Source: Toxorhynchites rutilus septentrionalis (taxonomy: Eukaryota > Arthropoda > Insecta > Diptera > Culicidae). Taken from it: a stretch of 64,000 nt of DNA. Of this stretch, positions 11,219-21,468 are shown one piece after another (position 1 is the first letter of the stretch; every line of letters begins with the position of its first letter). The translations under genes were made by a program, and so were the position numbers. The notes below the pieces were generated by a model that saw only the letters and a program-made list of their open reading frames with translations, was not told the origin of the DNA and did no database searches. Where the stretch lies: contig NC_073746.1 in assembly GCF_029784135.1 (NCBI RefSeq), positions 107,838,661 to 107,902,660 on the forward strand, written 5' to 3'.

Positions 11219-11442
11219 ACGTAACAAAGGAGGACAAGTTAAGGGAAAGGCAAAGTCTCACTCGAACCGTGCAGGTCTCCAGTTCCCTGTTGGTCGCATT
11301 CACTGATTGCTCCGCAAGGGTAACTAGGCCGAACGGATTGGTGCCGGAGCACCAGTATACCTAACAGCGATTATAGAGTTTCGGCCGTCGGAGTGCTCGA
11401 GTTGGCTTGCAAAGCTGCTCACGACAATCAGAAAATCCGCAT
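11219..11442 (+). pseudogene. Histone H2A pseudogene, copy 3
   Basis: The ATG is lost, but the frame reads through the H2A tail and the start of the histone fold, including GLQFPVG and RIHRLLRKGN, then a stop where Tyr is expected, then AERIGAGAPVYL. It retains the 25-bp block missing from copies 1 and 2. Homology fades near 11442 at the same place as in the other copies, so the breakpoint with non-H2A sequence is shared. Confidence 0.85.
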
Positions 11443-11682
11443 CAAGAACAGAGCAGCTTCGGTTCGGCGCTCATCAAGGCAACAATTAGTTTCAGTGAGT
11501 GGCAAAGTGTTTCTCCGGCACGTCGCAATCAATGTAATTTACTGAACAACATGTCACAAGCTGGATGGGAAGAAATTTTCCAACTGTGAAAGCTGTGGCG
11601 AGTGGCAAACGCAATAGCAAAACAGGAAGGTTTAACCGAACAAGATGGGAATATCGAGTGATAACAAAAACACAACACCAAA

Positions 11683-11698
11683 GGTTCTTTTCAGAACC
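11683..11698 (+). promoter_or_regulatory. Histone 3' stem-loop (element B, last)
   Basis: GGTTCTTTTCAGAACC is a perfect six-base stem with TTTC loop. AAAGAG follows about 17 bp downstream. It is about 180 bp from the right end of the element. Confidence 0.85.
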
Positions 11699-11880
11699 AT
11701 CAACATATTCATAAAGAGTAAACAGTAAACTAATCCATTTTTCAGGTAGATAGGTAGGTATTCACGTAGGAGAAGAAAATAAAACAATATATTTAAAATA
11801 TATATTTAACAAAAGCTGTCCCCTTTGTATAGTCCTACGTCACTCCGGTTATGTCGCCGACATTACCCACCCGTCTTTTG

Positions 11881-12640
11881 CATCAGAAATCAAGTTTTCA
11901 TTTCACTTTATATGAACGTAAAAATAGGATTGGGTACGCGGGTAAAGTGATTCGTTGTCAGACGGGGAAGTACAAGTGTGGATTGAAGTCAGTTGAATGA
12001 AGAGACAGATTTGTATTCGTTAGTCACGTCAATTAGAATAAGTATTGACTGGAAAAGTTCATCAGTCACCCTCGCTCTCAACGCTCATCAATTCACTTTC
12101 TGTTGACTGCGAGTACCGAGGTAGTCCTAGTCGAAGCGAAGCTACAGAGAGACGAAATCGACTGTTATGTGAAAACATTGCGAAAAGATCATCAATCATG
12201 ATTCTTTCATTTGATAGCAAATCTTAGGAGTATATTCAATTGAAAAGATTTGCTAGAAATAATATCAATTCAATTTTGGGAAAAATAACTTCAATAATCA
12301 AACATTACTTTTAATTATGTATGAATGATGTTAATGAGCTATTTTATTATTTTGTCTTGTGGTAAATGGAAATTATTTATATCTTTTAATATCCGGTATC
12401 CGGCCGGATAATAGATTAGCCATCGGATATCCGTTTCATCTCTAATAATAACTACACCAAATGGATGTAACTATTTTCATAACAAGTAGCTATATATTTT
12501 CTAACACCAGTGAACCATCTAGCCAAAATTTAAATATACGAAATATGCTACTCAATATTAAATGCGAAATATTGAAACGCGTATCTCATTCAACCCACAA
12601 AAAAAACCTTCCCTAAAATATAACTTCAGCGCAATCCGTC
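11881..12640. other. AT-rich sequence without a recognised gene
   Basis: Only short open frames occur. A 'ccggtatccggccgg' block near 12390-12420 resembles one near 24690-24730, indicating a dispersed repeat. Nothing else is supported. Confidence 0.4.
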
Positions 12641-12891
12641 TAATGTCCCCTTACATTCAACAATCTCGGAAGGCAGAAGAAAAAAAAAGTACGGTGCATC
12701 CAACCTCCCTATCCCTCCCCCTTGTCCTGACCTATCCTATGCGGTCCTGTTCTGTTTTTTTTTCTTCCTTTCATTCGCCGGCTTGCGAAGTCCCTCACGC
12801 GTAATTATTAATGGTACATGAAACCCGCAGCCGAAGAAAGCCACCAGACTGGTGCTCACACACAGGGGAGAACCGTAAACCTACAACTTAC

Positions 12892-13550
12892 CTGTACCAT
12901 TTTCTTGTCGTTGCCGCTTCAAACTCTCGTTTCACTGTCCGCAGTGCCGATTCGGTGATTCTGTTGCGTTTTGTTTACTTTGTGGCCCTCGCTCGCAACC
13001 CGCAACTGTTCCGCCAACGTTTTCACACACTGTCTGTAAGCACTCACTACTCGGTAGCGGGAACTGCACCGAAGATAAACCCGAACAAAACGGACACGCT
13101 AATCCATCCGCACAGTCCCAGGAATCTGGCCAGAGTAGTCGATTTCCGGTTTTCACGGATGTAGTCCAATTTGCAAATAGCCGCAAACACGCGCTTCAGT
13201 TTGGGCCACACAGAGAATTCCACTTATCTTCCGCGAACACTCCACACTCCGGGGATCTCCAGCGACGAACCAGGCAAAAAATACCGCGACACACGGGACT
13301 CGGACAAATTCGCGTCTAGCTTCCACTTGAACTTCACAGCGATTGAAGTGACGAGCGAAACAAGCCACACGGTTTGGTCCCCCTGTTGAGATGATACGGA
13401 AAGAAGAAATCTCTGCGTAAACGTGTCCGCACACAAGGACCAACCACCACATGGGCGCCACCGACTGTGAAGAGTCCCGAACGGTACCAATACTCACACA
13501 GAAACAGGATTCACTTTTTTTTCTATTTATGATGTGACGATCCGTACGGC
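12892..13550 (-). other. Candidate first exon of a minus-strand host gene
   Basis: On the minus strand, about 600 bp of GC-richer, apparently unique sequence ends in AAGAAAATGGTACAG|GTAAGTTG (ATG at 12900, exon end 12892, donor from 12891). The ATG has a good insect context, and the donor is near-consensus, which would give a protein starting Met-Val-Gln in exon 1 with a long 5' UTR. No second exon was found at lower coordinates, so the intron would have to run left past the transposons, possibly out of the window. The gene is unidentified. The 5' limit is a guess. Confidence 0.4.
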
Positions 13551-14479
13551 AGGATAACGTATGCATGCACACAGGATGCAAAAGGAGACCGAATAACACA
13601 GGGGGAAAACTCAGATGCGGTTGCCGTAGTGCACGAGGGAGAAACACACCAATGCTGTGCCGCTTCACGGTACAGAACAAAAACAAATGTGCTCGACAGT
13701 TTGACAGAAGACGGGAGAAGCTCGATTATTTACAGTGGAACTTTTGTCGAGCGGACTCTACTCGGTGCTCGAAATTTGAAACATTTCATCAAATGTTCAA
13801 TCTCCTTTCAGTAAAGGTCGTCGCACTGCAAAGTACATAGAATAGAAGGTAGTCTCCTCCCTGCTTTGTTCAAGTAGTGGTAAGCAAAAAAAAAAGCAAA
13901 AAATTGTAATAAACCATCGATCAAATCCATATAAATTCGAACATTTTTGATTTTTATTAAATTGTAACAAAAGAACTGTCTCAAAATATGTTTCTAAATA
14001 ATGAAATAGCAGTTTACTTAATCATTCTAAAATTCAAAACAGTGAAATTATCGCACCTGTATTATAAAAATAACGCAAAAACCGATGAACAAATGTGTGG
14101 AGAGGTTATATCGAAGCAGTGTCGTTCCCGCAAATTGATAATATGTTGAAATATTAACTCCCACACTGCTGATTTTTTCTCTTTAATTGAAGCATCCATC
14201 AAGAATCATCTCGACGCATTCATTGGTTTCGGTTTGGAGTGATCAGCCGTAGTGAGGCCACATAAGGGACCAAATTGGCGTTTCTGGAAAACGAGAAAAA
14301 CATTTCCTCCATCCCGGGCCATCTTCCGATGTGATTGCAAATAAATATTATGCACTTTCGCAAGAAATGAATGCATAAATTTGGAATTTCGTGTGAAACC
14401 ATTTGTTCGCGCGCAACCGTTCCTAATTTTCGGATACTTTACAGACAAAACAGATATTTAAATTCAAACACAGAATTTA
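13551..14479. other. Intergenic sequence upstream of the candidate exon
   Basis: It stays moderately GC-rich to about 13770 and then becomes AT-rich. Open frames are short and overlap on both strands. A promoter for the minus-strand gene could lie near 13550-13770, but no clear TATA or initiator was chosen. Nothing else is seen. Confidence 0.35.
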
Positions 14480-14815
14480 ACGCAAACACATATATTTGAC
14501 CAATTCTGTCGTCCGTATATTTCTGTCTCTGATTCTGTTCTCTGTCTTATCCTGTTCACAATCAGCTGTTCTATATTCTATTGCAATCAGCTGTTCTCTC
14601 ACATAAGAATAGAGCGATCAAAGCAATATCTGGAAAAGCTCTACTCTCCCGAGCGAAATGATCCCTCTTTGTATGTTGTGTGAAACAGACCAAGCGTTGT
14701 TGTGTTAGTAAAGAAACACACAATATCGCTGGGACGTTGTGGACTACGTTTGGGATGTTCAAACCATTCCGGCACGAACATGCCGGCCGCCTTGAAATAC
14801 TATGGATTTCAAACA
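14480..14815 (-). repeat. BEL/Pao LTR, minus strand
   Basis: On the minus strand it begins TGTTTGAAATCC and soon reads TTCAAGGCGGCCGGCATG, matching the plus-strand LTR at 22279 (TTCAAGGCGGCCGGCAT). The purine-rich AGAGTAGGAGTGATG lies immediately before it, as a polypurine tract should. The 3' limit is approximate. Confidence 0.6.
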
Positions 14816-15587
14816 CATCACTCCTACTCTAGGTTGCTACGCTTACAATACAAACAGAAGGTATATAAAATTGCTTGCACAGAACATTATTGTGTAAGGG
14901 CGATTACACATTATCCGGTTTCAGCCGGACCGGCAAATTTCCCAAATGGCAAATTTCGACCGTACCAACCTCTTTACGGCCCCGTGATGCAGCCGTCTAC
15001 TGCGACTGCAATGTCCGGTGACCGGACAAGCATGACAGTAGTATTGTGTCGACGTCTGGTGGAGACATCGGTTTGGGAAAGCAAATCATACCCTATAAGA
15101 TTATCCGAACTTAAGACAGTTTTATATTGTTTAAATTTTTAATGAAAATTTATACTACATGTTATTTGATTACTTAAAACACGTAAAACTGACCTTCACT
15201 TAACCATTTTTATATAAATTTAATGATATTTTCGCTAAAACACTTCATTATAACATACAATTTTTATCAAACACAATTTTTGTTCAGAATTCTTTCACTA
15301 CTTGCAAAAGAACGTGTTACTCTATTACAAAAATAACATATTTGTTAAAAAAAAAGTTCATTTTCATTCATAATTTTTATTTTGTATACGGGCTTATTGC
15401 ACCAGGAAATCCATAATAATTATCATTCCCCAAAAGCGGAGCACGTAGTTCAATGCCACCTAGGCGAATTGACAGTATGCTTGTCATGTGTGTTAGTATT
15501 GGTACGATTCAGACAATTTTTCATCTCATGTATCAATATGAGTGTGCTATTGGCGTTTGTTTATTTATTCTCAAAAATTCAAGCGAC

Positions 15588-15756
15588 ATGGATGCCGAAA
15601 ATTTAATTTCGTTAGTTCAGCAACGGTCTGTGCTATGGGACAAATTTAGTGATTCATACAAAGATAGGAATGCTACGAAAAGTGCTTGGCAGGAAGTTTG
15701 CGCGGAATTATTTCCAGACTTTCATGCTTTTAATGACAGCGACAAAATTTCGATTG
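15588..15756 (+). CDS. MADF/Myb-SANT-like domain exon, partial
   Basis: PIF/Harbinger elements usually encode a second, Myb/SANT-like DNA-binding protein beside the transposase. From ATG 15588 the frame starts MDAENLISLVQQRSVLWDKF and continues through a Trp-containing helix (SAWQEVCAELF). The spacing of Leu-Val, Trp-Asp and Trp-x-x-Val-x-x-x-Leu matches an MADF domain N-terminal half. The exon ends in ATTG|GTAAGT, a strong donor, after 56 codons plus one base. The exon with the rest of the domain was not found, so the element's gene is incomplete or decayed. An ATG three codons past an out-of-frame leader was chosen because the domain begins there. Confidence 0.6.
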
Positions 15757-16277
15757 GTAAGTGGATTGTAAAATTATATCTTTACGGGGTTCTACTGTAT
15801 AAAGAATTTAATTCTATAGTGTCAATGGTAGTAGTAGGCTTCGAACATTAGTTTGTTTATGTTGATGTGGGGGAGTTATGGAGAGGACTGATTTCTGAAT
15901 TCCCAAGCGGAGCACTATTGAGGGCATTGTATCCAATAACAACTGTTGGTTATCTATTGATGGATGTTTATCACTCAATGAAAATGTTATACACCCACAT
16001 CTCGCTTTACGGCCTAGATAGGTACCCCGAAACTAAACCGCAAAACGAAGAGCCGTATAAGGAATCATTCTAATGAAAATTTATACCAATCCGATTGAAT
16101 TTGTGTGAATTTGTATTAGAATAATTGATTGCTTACACGGCTTTCATGAAGTGTTTTGCCATGGATTGTGTTCAACGGTGGGTAGTGTTATTATTCATAA
16201 TCCATTAATTAACTTTTGTTTTTGTTTTGCTTACAGAAAATTTCCCTCATTTGAAATCGATACTGAACAAGTTTTAG

Positions 16278-16494
16278 GATGTCAACCAAATTTTCAACTG
16301 TTTCATCAAGGGGCAGATTTCAAGCGACTTCATCCAGCTGAATGTGAAGGTGAGTTTTTGTTAATTTGAACACACCAAAATCTTCTAATATTCTTATTCG
16401 GTATTTCATACAGTTCAGCCTGACCCGGAACGTGATCGACGAAGAGGTGGTTAAGGCTCGGCTCGAGGAATTCAAGACCAAACTGTCCGATTAG
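16278..16494 (+). pseudogene. Captured two-exon gene fragment, unidentified
   Basis: An open frame from 16278 to a donor at 16350 (AAG|GTGAGT) continues in phase from an acceptor at 16413 (ATACAG|TTCAGC) to TAG at 16492-16494, giving an intron of 64 bp. The second part reads FSLTRNVIDEEVVKARLEEF and ends in a short Lys-Thr-Lys-Leu tail. Its codon use is richer than the surroundings. The protein is not recognised. A retained intron means capture at DNA level, or a real element exon. The left part lacks a start codon. Confidence 0.35.
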
Positions 16495-17094
16495 TGCTCG
16501 GTGATCGAGATGTTTCCCTGCCCGACTCTGTCAGAACGCAATCACCCAGCAATCGGTCATTCTTCGCCCAGGATCCGCTGTGCGTTTATGCAAAACGCGC
16601 TCAAGAAGCTGCTTCTGCCCCGAAGTACGTCCTCGAGAAATTACGGCTGAGTGCGTTTCTGGACGAGGATCTGCAGAAGCAGCAATTAGATAGTGTTTGA
16701 AAGAAAAATATGATGTAATTTTAATCACAAAGCATTATTACTGCAATGCTGAAATAAAAAAAAACACTCTAGAATGAATGAATAGGCACACATTCTCTTG
16801 TAGGCAGATTTCAAGATGATCACAGGAAGTGAACAGATAATACACATAAATAAGTAGTGCCCCTAGCTTGTTAGAAATTGTTATTATTATTGCTTCATAA
16901 AATTTTACACTTTTATCTAACCGTGTTTCTGAGACTGTTAAAAAATATGTGGCAACGGAGCGTGTGAAATAAATCATGCTGTTTGTGACTGTTTGTGTGC
17001 TCTTTGCAACTGGACAAAAGTTAGTTTTTATAATACTGTTGATGACAGCCATGTTTTTTGTCCAGTAAGTTTTTCATATTAATTTATCATTACA

Positions 17095-17395
17095 AATTTA
17101 CGTTGCCGTCGTTGTGGGAACTGTTGTAGAACCATATGAGCCTAACATAAACGTGTGCGCTCTGAGAATTACCGAAAAGGTTTGCGAACGTATTTTGAAA
17201 ATAGGCGGAAAGGTTTATACCTCTGACCGCTCTGATCGCACTTATCGGTAAGAACACCGTCCTGATGTGCGTATAATGTCTGCGAGGCCTGCACTCACTT
17301 TGGCCGTGCTCATGGCGTGCCACACTTCAACATTCGTCCGTATGTACTCTCAAAGGAACGCAAATTTGAGCAGGTTCGTGGTTGCAACCCCAAAA
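17095..17395 (+). pseudogene. RpL18: Ribosomal protein L18 (RpL18) fragment
   Basis: RpL18 is a large-subunit ribosomal protein. Broken frames give VAVVVGTVV, then NVCALRITEKVCERILKIGG with KVYT, then out-of-frame nucleotide matches to the codons for [29 protein letters not shown] and KGRKFEQARG. That order covers about the last hundred residues of RpL18. Two or more indels and stops kill it. It lies wholly inside the TIR element, in the same direction as its other genes. Whether it came through RNA or DNA cannot be judged, because no intron position is visible. Confidence 0.8.
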
Positions 17396-18170
17396 GGCAT
17401 ATCATGAGAGGGTGAATGCCCTAAGCTGCTCACAAACAATAGTGGAAATTCAAAAAACACGGGCTCGATCAGCTAGGTGCAGCTATACCAAGAACAAGGT
17501 ACAGATGCTTGATCTTCGCTCACTCATATGCGATCGGGAAGCGAAAGATGCGCAAGGAAATTGGGGAATTCACCGCTGCCGATAGCGATCGGGAACATCA
17601 CACAGAGATGCGATCAACAAAGCGTAAGCGGAAATAATTTTATTATTCTGCGGAGCAGATACGTCCGAAATCGTCCACCATGGAATCAACAATAAATTAA
17701 ATATTTTATCGGATGTTTTGCTAAATAAATACAGATTGTAATTTTGTGAAACTGTACATTGTGAATATATGTTTTATATAACTAGTGTTTTCATATGAAT
17801 ATATGTAGTTCTACCAGAACTGTAATTTGTTTGTTGATGTGATGTTTGAGCCGGGTGTTTCGCCGTTTTGTATTTACTGTCGGCATTGCGTGGATAGCAG
17901 TTCGAGCTTTTGTTCGCCGACAGCAATTTGTGGTGCGGAAAAGGATTTCCCCATACAATGTTGGGAGATTGAAATTGTGGGCTGTCGAATTGAGCCAGCC
18001 ACCCAACAGCAATCAAGTGTATGTAGCAGAAATATTTGCAGCAATATTTACCTGTCAAACCACTGTATAAACAAATGCATGTATGTGTATGTGAAAGATG
18101 TACGGTTTTGTGTAGCGCGAGGTTTCTTTCACATTGTTATCCGGTTATCCGTCCAAACCCAGCGGCGCTT
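17396..18170. other. Right part of the TIR element, unassigned
   Basis: Short frames at 17382-17585 and 17827-18207 show no domain. The 17400-17640 stretch has codon-like, GC-richer sequence that could be a third captured fragment but is not identified. AT-rich sequence follows, then the right terminal inverted repeat. Confidence 0.3.
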
Positions 18171-18216
18171 TTTGAAACCGGTCCGGCTGAAACCGGATAA
18201 TGTGTAATCGCCCTAA

Positions 18217-19483
18217 GATTAGTTTCTCTGTGGTATAATTTGTTTACATCCTCTGAATACCATTTGCTGCTACTGTTAACTTCTAGTGTGTAGCAGTAGC
18301 ACGATACAATTAGTTTGGATTTGGAAGTAATCTGACGAATGCTGTGCTCTGCTATCTGGAATCAGCTTTCTCTTGGGGTCCGTCTTCGGTCTTGATTGAT
18401 GTATTGTTATGTTGTTATTCCCGTGCTCCACACCCATGTTTTTGGGCCGCAATAATGATCACTTGTTCCTAACGGTGATGTTCTGAAAACGTTCTATGCT
18501 GTTGATGCTCGTTGTTCACTATTGTTGTGACTTATCGTTGTGCATGATCCCGCAAACCTTGTTTTGTTGTTCTTGCTGAACTGTGGTGATGAACAGTGAA
18601 TTTGATTGATCGCCTCGTTGCTGTTGTGGCACGGTTCTGTTGAGATGTTTATCGCTGTTTATACTCCTGGTTCTGCTACATCTGTTGCTGTGCATGGTGA
18701 TGTAATTCTATGCTGCGTACTGGTGCTGTTGTTGTACTGTTGGGTGTGATCGACCAGTTCTGATTGTTGATCGATGAATGTGCTGGTATCGCTGTAGTCT
18801 AGATGTTATCCGTTGATTAGTCACTAACCGTTGATCTGGTTGCTACTCGTTTAGTATGCTGATATGTTTGCTGCTCATTATGTTCGTTGATGATTCATTT
18901 GCTGATACGGAAACGTTTTTCGCTGGACTGGTTGCTCAGTACTGCGGCTATCGTTGCTAATGTTGGCTGTAATGTATGCTGTCTGTGTGGTTTGATGATC
19001 GGTGTACAGTGTCGACTTTGAATTGATGCTTTTCAGTTCGTTTGTGTATGCTGGCTATGCTGTTATTGACATTTGAGCTGTTGGTGCATAATGTACATGC
19101 TGATACTGCTGCTGCTGTCCGATGTGTGTTGCTGTTGAATCGCTTGTCGCTCGTTGCGCTTGAAGATTGTTGCTGTTGTGTTCGGTGATACGGTTCTGCT
19201 GCTGTTGATGCCCAGCGTTGTTGTATCCAGTGCAGTGATGTTGCTGCTGTTGTCCGATTTTTGTCCCATAGCTGTGTTGATGTTGCAACGCTGATCGTTG
19301 CACTGGAAGCTGATGGTTTTGTTTAATTTGTGTTGTAATGATGAATTTCCGCTGCTACTACCGCTTTCGTTTTTGGTTGATGGTGGACTGATGACATGCC
19401 GTCATTCAGACGTCACGTGTTCTTTGAATTCTCGAGGTGGAAACAGGTTTTCCATTCCTCGAAAATTTAAAACGAAGATCCGA
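18217..19483 (-). mobile_element. BEL/Pao 3' internal region, minus strand
   Basis: On the minus strand this is a CAA/CAG-rich tract (translates as Gln/His/Asn-rich runs such as GQQQQHHC), like the plus-strand tract at 21560-22200 between BEL coding sequence and LTR. With the LTR at 14480-14815 it makes the 3' end of a minus-strand BEL copy, split by the 3.3-kb TIR element. No pol domains survive. Confidence 0.5.
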
Positions 19484-19558
19484 AACTAGCTGATGTTAGC
19501 TGAAACTGAACTGAACTGAAACTGACTGAAACTGAACTGAAACTAACATCAGCTAGTT
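19484..19558. repeat. Inverted repeat around CTGAA repeats
   Basis: AACTAGCTGATGTTAGC at 19484-19500 is matched by its inverse ending at 19558, enclosing about 40 bp of tandem ACTGAA/CTGAA units. It could form a hairpin. It lies near the junction of the two opposing BEL fragments. Confidence 0.6.
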
Positions 19559-20050
19559 GATTTGAGACAGCCGAAATGGCCGTACTGCTGGGGACTATTA
19601 ATACCCTCTCTCTGGTTTGTTAACCAGCGCAGCTGTTGCACCCTCATTACATGCAGTCCACCATCAAAAAACGAAATTAACTTCTGAACCGCGGCTTCCA
19701 CGGACCGACTGTGAACTGCGACTGCGAAAAAATACTCGGTTAGTTTTTTGAATGTCAAAGAAAGGATTAACTTAACTGGCGCGCGGGGGCCTTTCGACCC
19801 CCGCCGGTGGAGGAATCCATGTTTTCCTCGTATACGTCACGAAAATCCGAACGACAACCACTGAATTCAGATATAATTTTCCTCAGTCGATCCTTGATCC
19901 GTTTCGTCTGTTCAGTCCGGTTCTTCTGCATAGATGACTGTTGTAACCGGCCGCCGACGCAAATATAACCAATTTCCCTTTTTCGTCGCTGCGAAACTGT
20001 ATTGAGCTTCTGCTTCACTGAATTGCTGCGTTCTTTATCGTGGTTCATTT

Positions 20051-21468
20051 GTGATTTGTCTCCGATTTGTCTGCTGCTTTCTGCTAATACGTAATCCCGT
20101 AATCCATCTTCCATTTCTGCAGATGTTGGAGAAAATCGGAGAAAACACTTCTGGATGGAGTACCGTTCTTGCGCACATGGTTTGCTCAAGATTAGATGCC
20201 GTTACCCTTCGTTGTTGGGAGACACACCATAGTTCAAAGGATGCTCCAACGTACGAAGGCCTTCTGACGTTTCTTACAAATCAATGTTCGGTACTTCAAT
20301 CAGTGATGCCAACCAAAAGTACTGTTCCTGATTTACGATTGATCAAACCATCAGCCTATCATACTCCGGTGAATTCAACGAGAAAATGTCCATTCTGCGG
20401 TGGTCCCTTCCATTCTACGTTTATGTGTGCAAGGTTTCAAAGCTGGAAGGTCATGGAACGCAACGACGCTGTCAGGAACAACAAGCTATGCCGCAATTGT
20501 CTTCGTCCAGGTCATGAAGCTTGGGTTTGTGAAAGAGGTACTTGTCATTACTGTTCTCAGAAACATCATTCTATGCTTCACACTGTATCGCCGTCGGTTA
20601 GATCCTCCGTTCCAGTGTCGCCGTCCAGACCTCCTACAGATTACTCACAGCCGCGACAACCACAATCTCAACTGCACAGTTCAAACCAACAAACACACAC
20701 TAACACCAGCCCTTGCCACTACAGACTCGCAAAGCATTCAAGCCCCATCTACATCATATAATGCCACCACCAGCCACACTTTCGTAGCACTACCGGTAGT
20801 TCCCACACACAATGTTATATTGTCAACCGCTCTTGTCACTGTGAGAGACCGCGATGGAAACACAAAGCTAGCAATCCTGTTCCCAGCATTGTCTAATGAC
20901 GGAAGATTTTGCTGGCAAGTTGAATCTGGAAGAATCTCCCGTGTATATGTCCGTTCGTGGTATCAGTTCATCATGCGCTATGTCCACAAAGTTGGTGAGC
21001 GCAAACGTGAGTGCGAGATCATGCTTGTTCCCAACATGTTCAAAAGAAATGAGGTTCCACGTATTACCAAAATTGTCAGTAGCGCTACCAACAGTTCGTT
21101 TCGATCCAACTCAGTGGAAGCTACCGCATGCCTCTCTTTTTGCTGACCCATGGTTCAACAGACCTGCACCGATCGACTTGATCATCGGAGCAGAGTTTTA
21201 CCTTAACTTGCTGTGTGAGGGCCAATTTCAGGCGACATGTGATGGACCAACGCTACAGAACACTGTGTTTGGATGGATCGTTTCCGGTCGAGTTTTCAAT
21301 AATCCTGTACAGCCGACAAACTTTTGGGAACTCGAAGAAAGACGAATGAACATCATCAACTCTGCGAAGAAATTAGCTTACAACAAGAATGTGATCTATG
21401 GACAGAGCTCCAACAACTCTGCAGTAAAATCCTCAGCGTCGCTAACAAACGATGGCGGAGGCCCATAG
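20051..21468 (+). pseudogene. BEL/Pao gag-protease, truncated
   Basis: Gag packages the element RNA, and the aspartic protease processes the polyprotein. Three Cys/His clusters appear at about 20390-20575 (CPFCGGPFHSTFMC, then CRNCLRPGHEAWVC, then CHYCSQKHHSMLH), the BEL gag arrangement. The frame is broken near 20690 and again near 20890, where the protease active-site region has been lost. Retropepsin-like A17 sequence resumes with VNFMTEDFAGKL-type residues, then PIDLIIGAEFYLNLL and FGWIVSG up to about 21310. A stop follows at 21466-21468. Reverse transcriptase, RNase H and integrase are all missing. Confidence 0.8.

Larger units (their letters stand above)
9401..11880 (+). mobile_element. 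H2A-bearing TIR element B
   Basis: The left end is TTTGACGTAGGACTACGTCT, and the right end matches element A (TAGTCCTACGTCACTCCG, then ACATTACCCACCC). In order it holds a CCAAT-type promoter, H2A copy 2, a stem-loop, a pogo-type MITE, a reversed stem-loop, a TATA promoter, H2A copy 3 and a perfect stem-loop. It is longer than element A because it has the second H2A unit and the MITE. It has no transposase. The outer GGGGTTGT end of element A is absent on the left, so the left limit may be truncated. Confidence 0.7.
14898..18213 (+). mobile_element. PIF/Harbinger-type TIR element carrying gene fragments
   Basis: A 36-bp perfect terminal inverted repeat, starting GGGCGATTACACATTATCCG, bounds 3,316 bp and is flanked by TAA at 14895-14897 and 18214-18216. 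A 3-bp TWA duplication is the PIF/Harbinger hallmark. Inside are an MADF-type exon (15588), a two-exon unidentified gene piece (16278-16494) and an RpL18 piece (17095-17395). No DDE transposase was found, so it is probably mobilised in trans. It sits inside the 3' part of a minus-strand BEL element, between its CAA-rich tail and its LTR. Confidence 0.85.

Noticed and set aside
12811..13686. Long frames such as 13153-13686 (-) and 12811-13164 (+)
   Set aside because: They lie in the presumed 5' UTR and intron of the candidate minus-strand gene and have no family features. The ATG with the splice donor at 12892-12900 is a better model.
19055..19303. Gln-rich minus-strand frame
   Set aside because: It is a translation of the CAA/CAG-rich BEL tail; other frames look alike. 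Not a protein gene.
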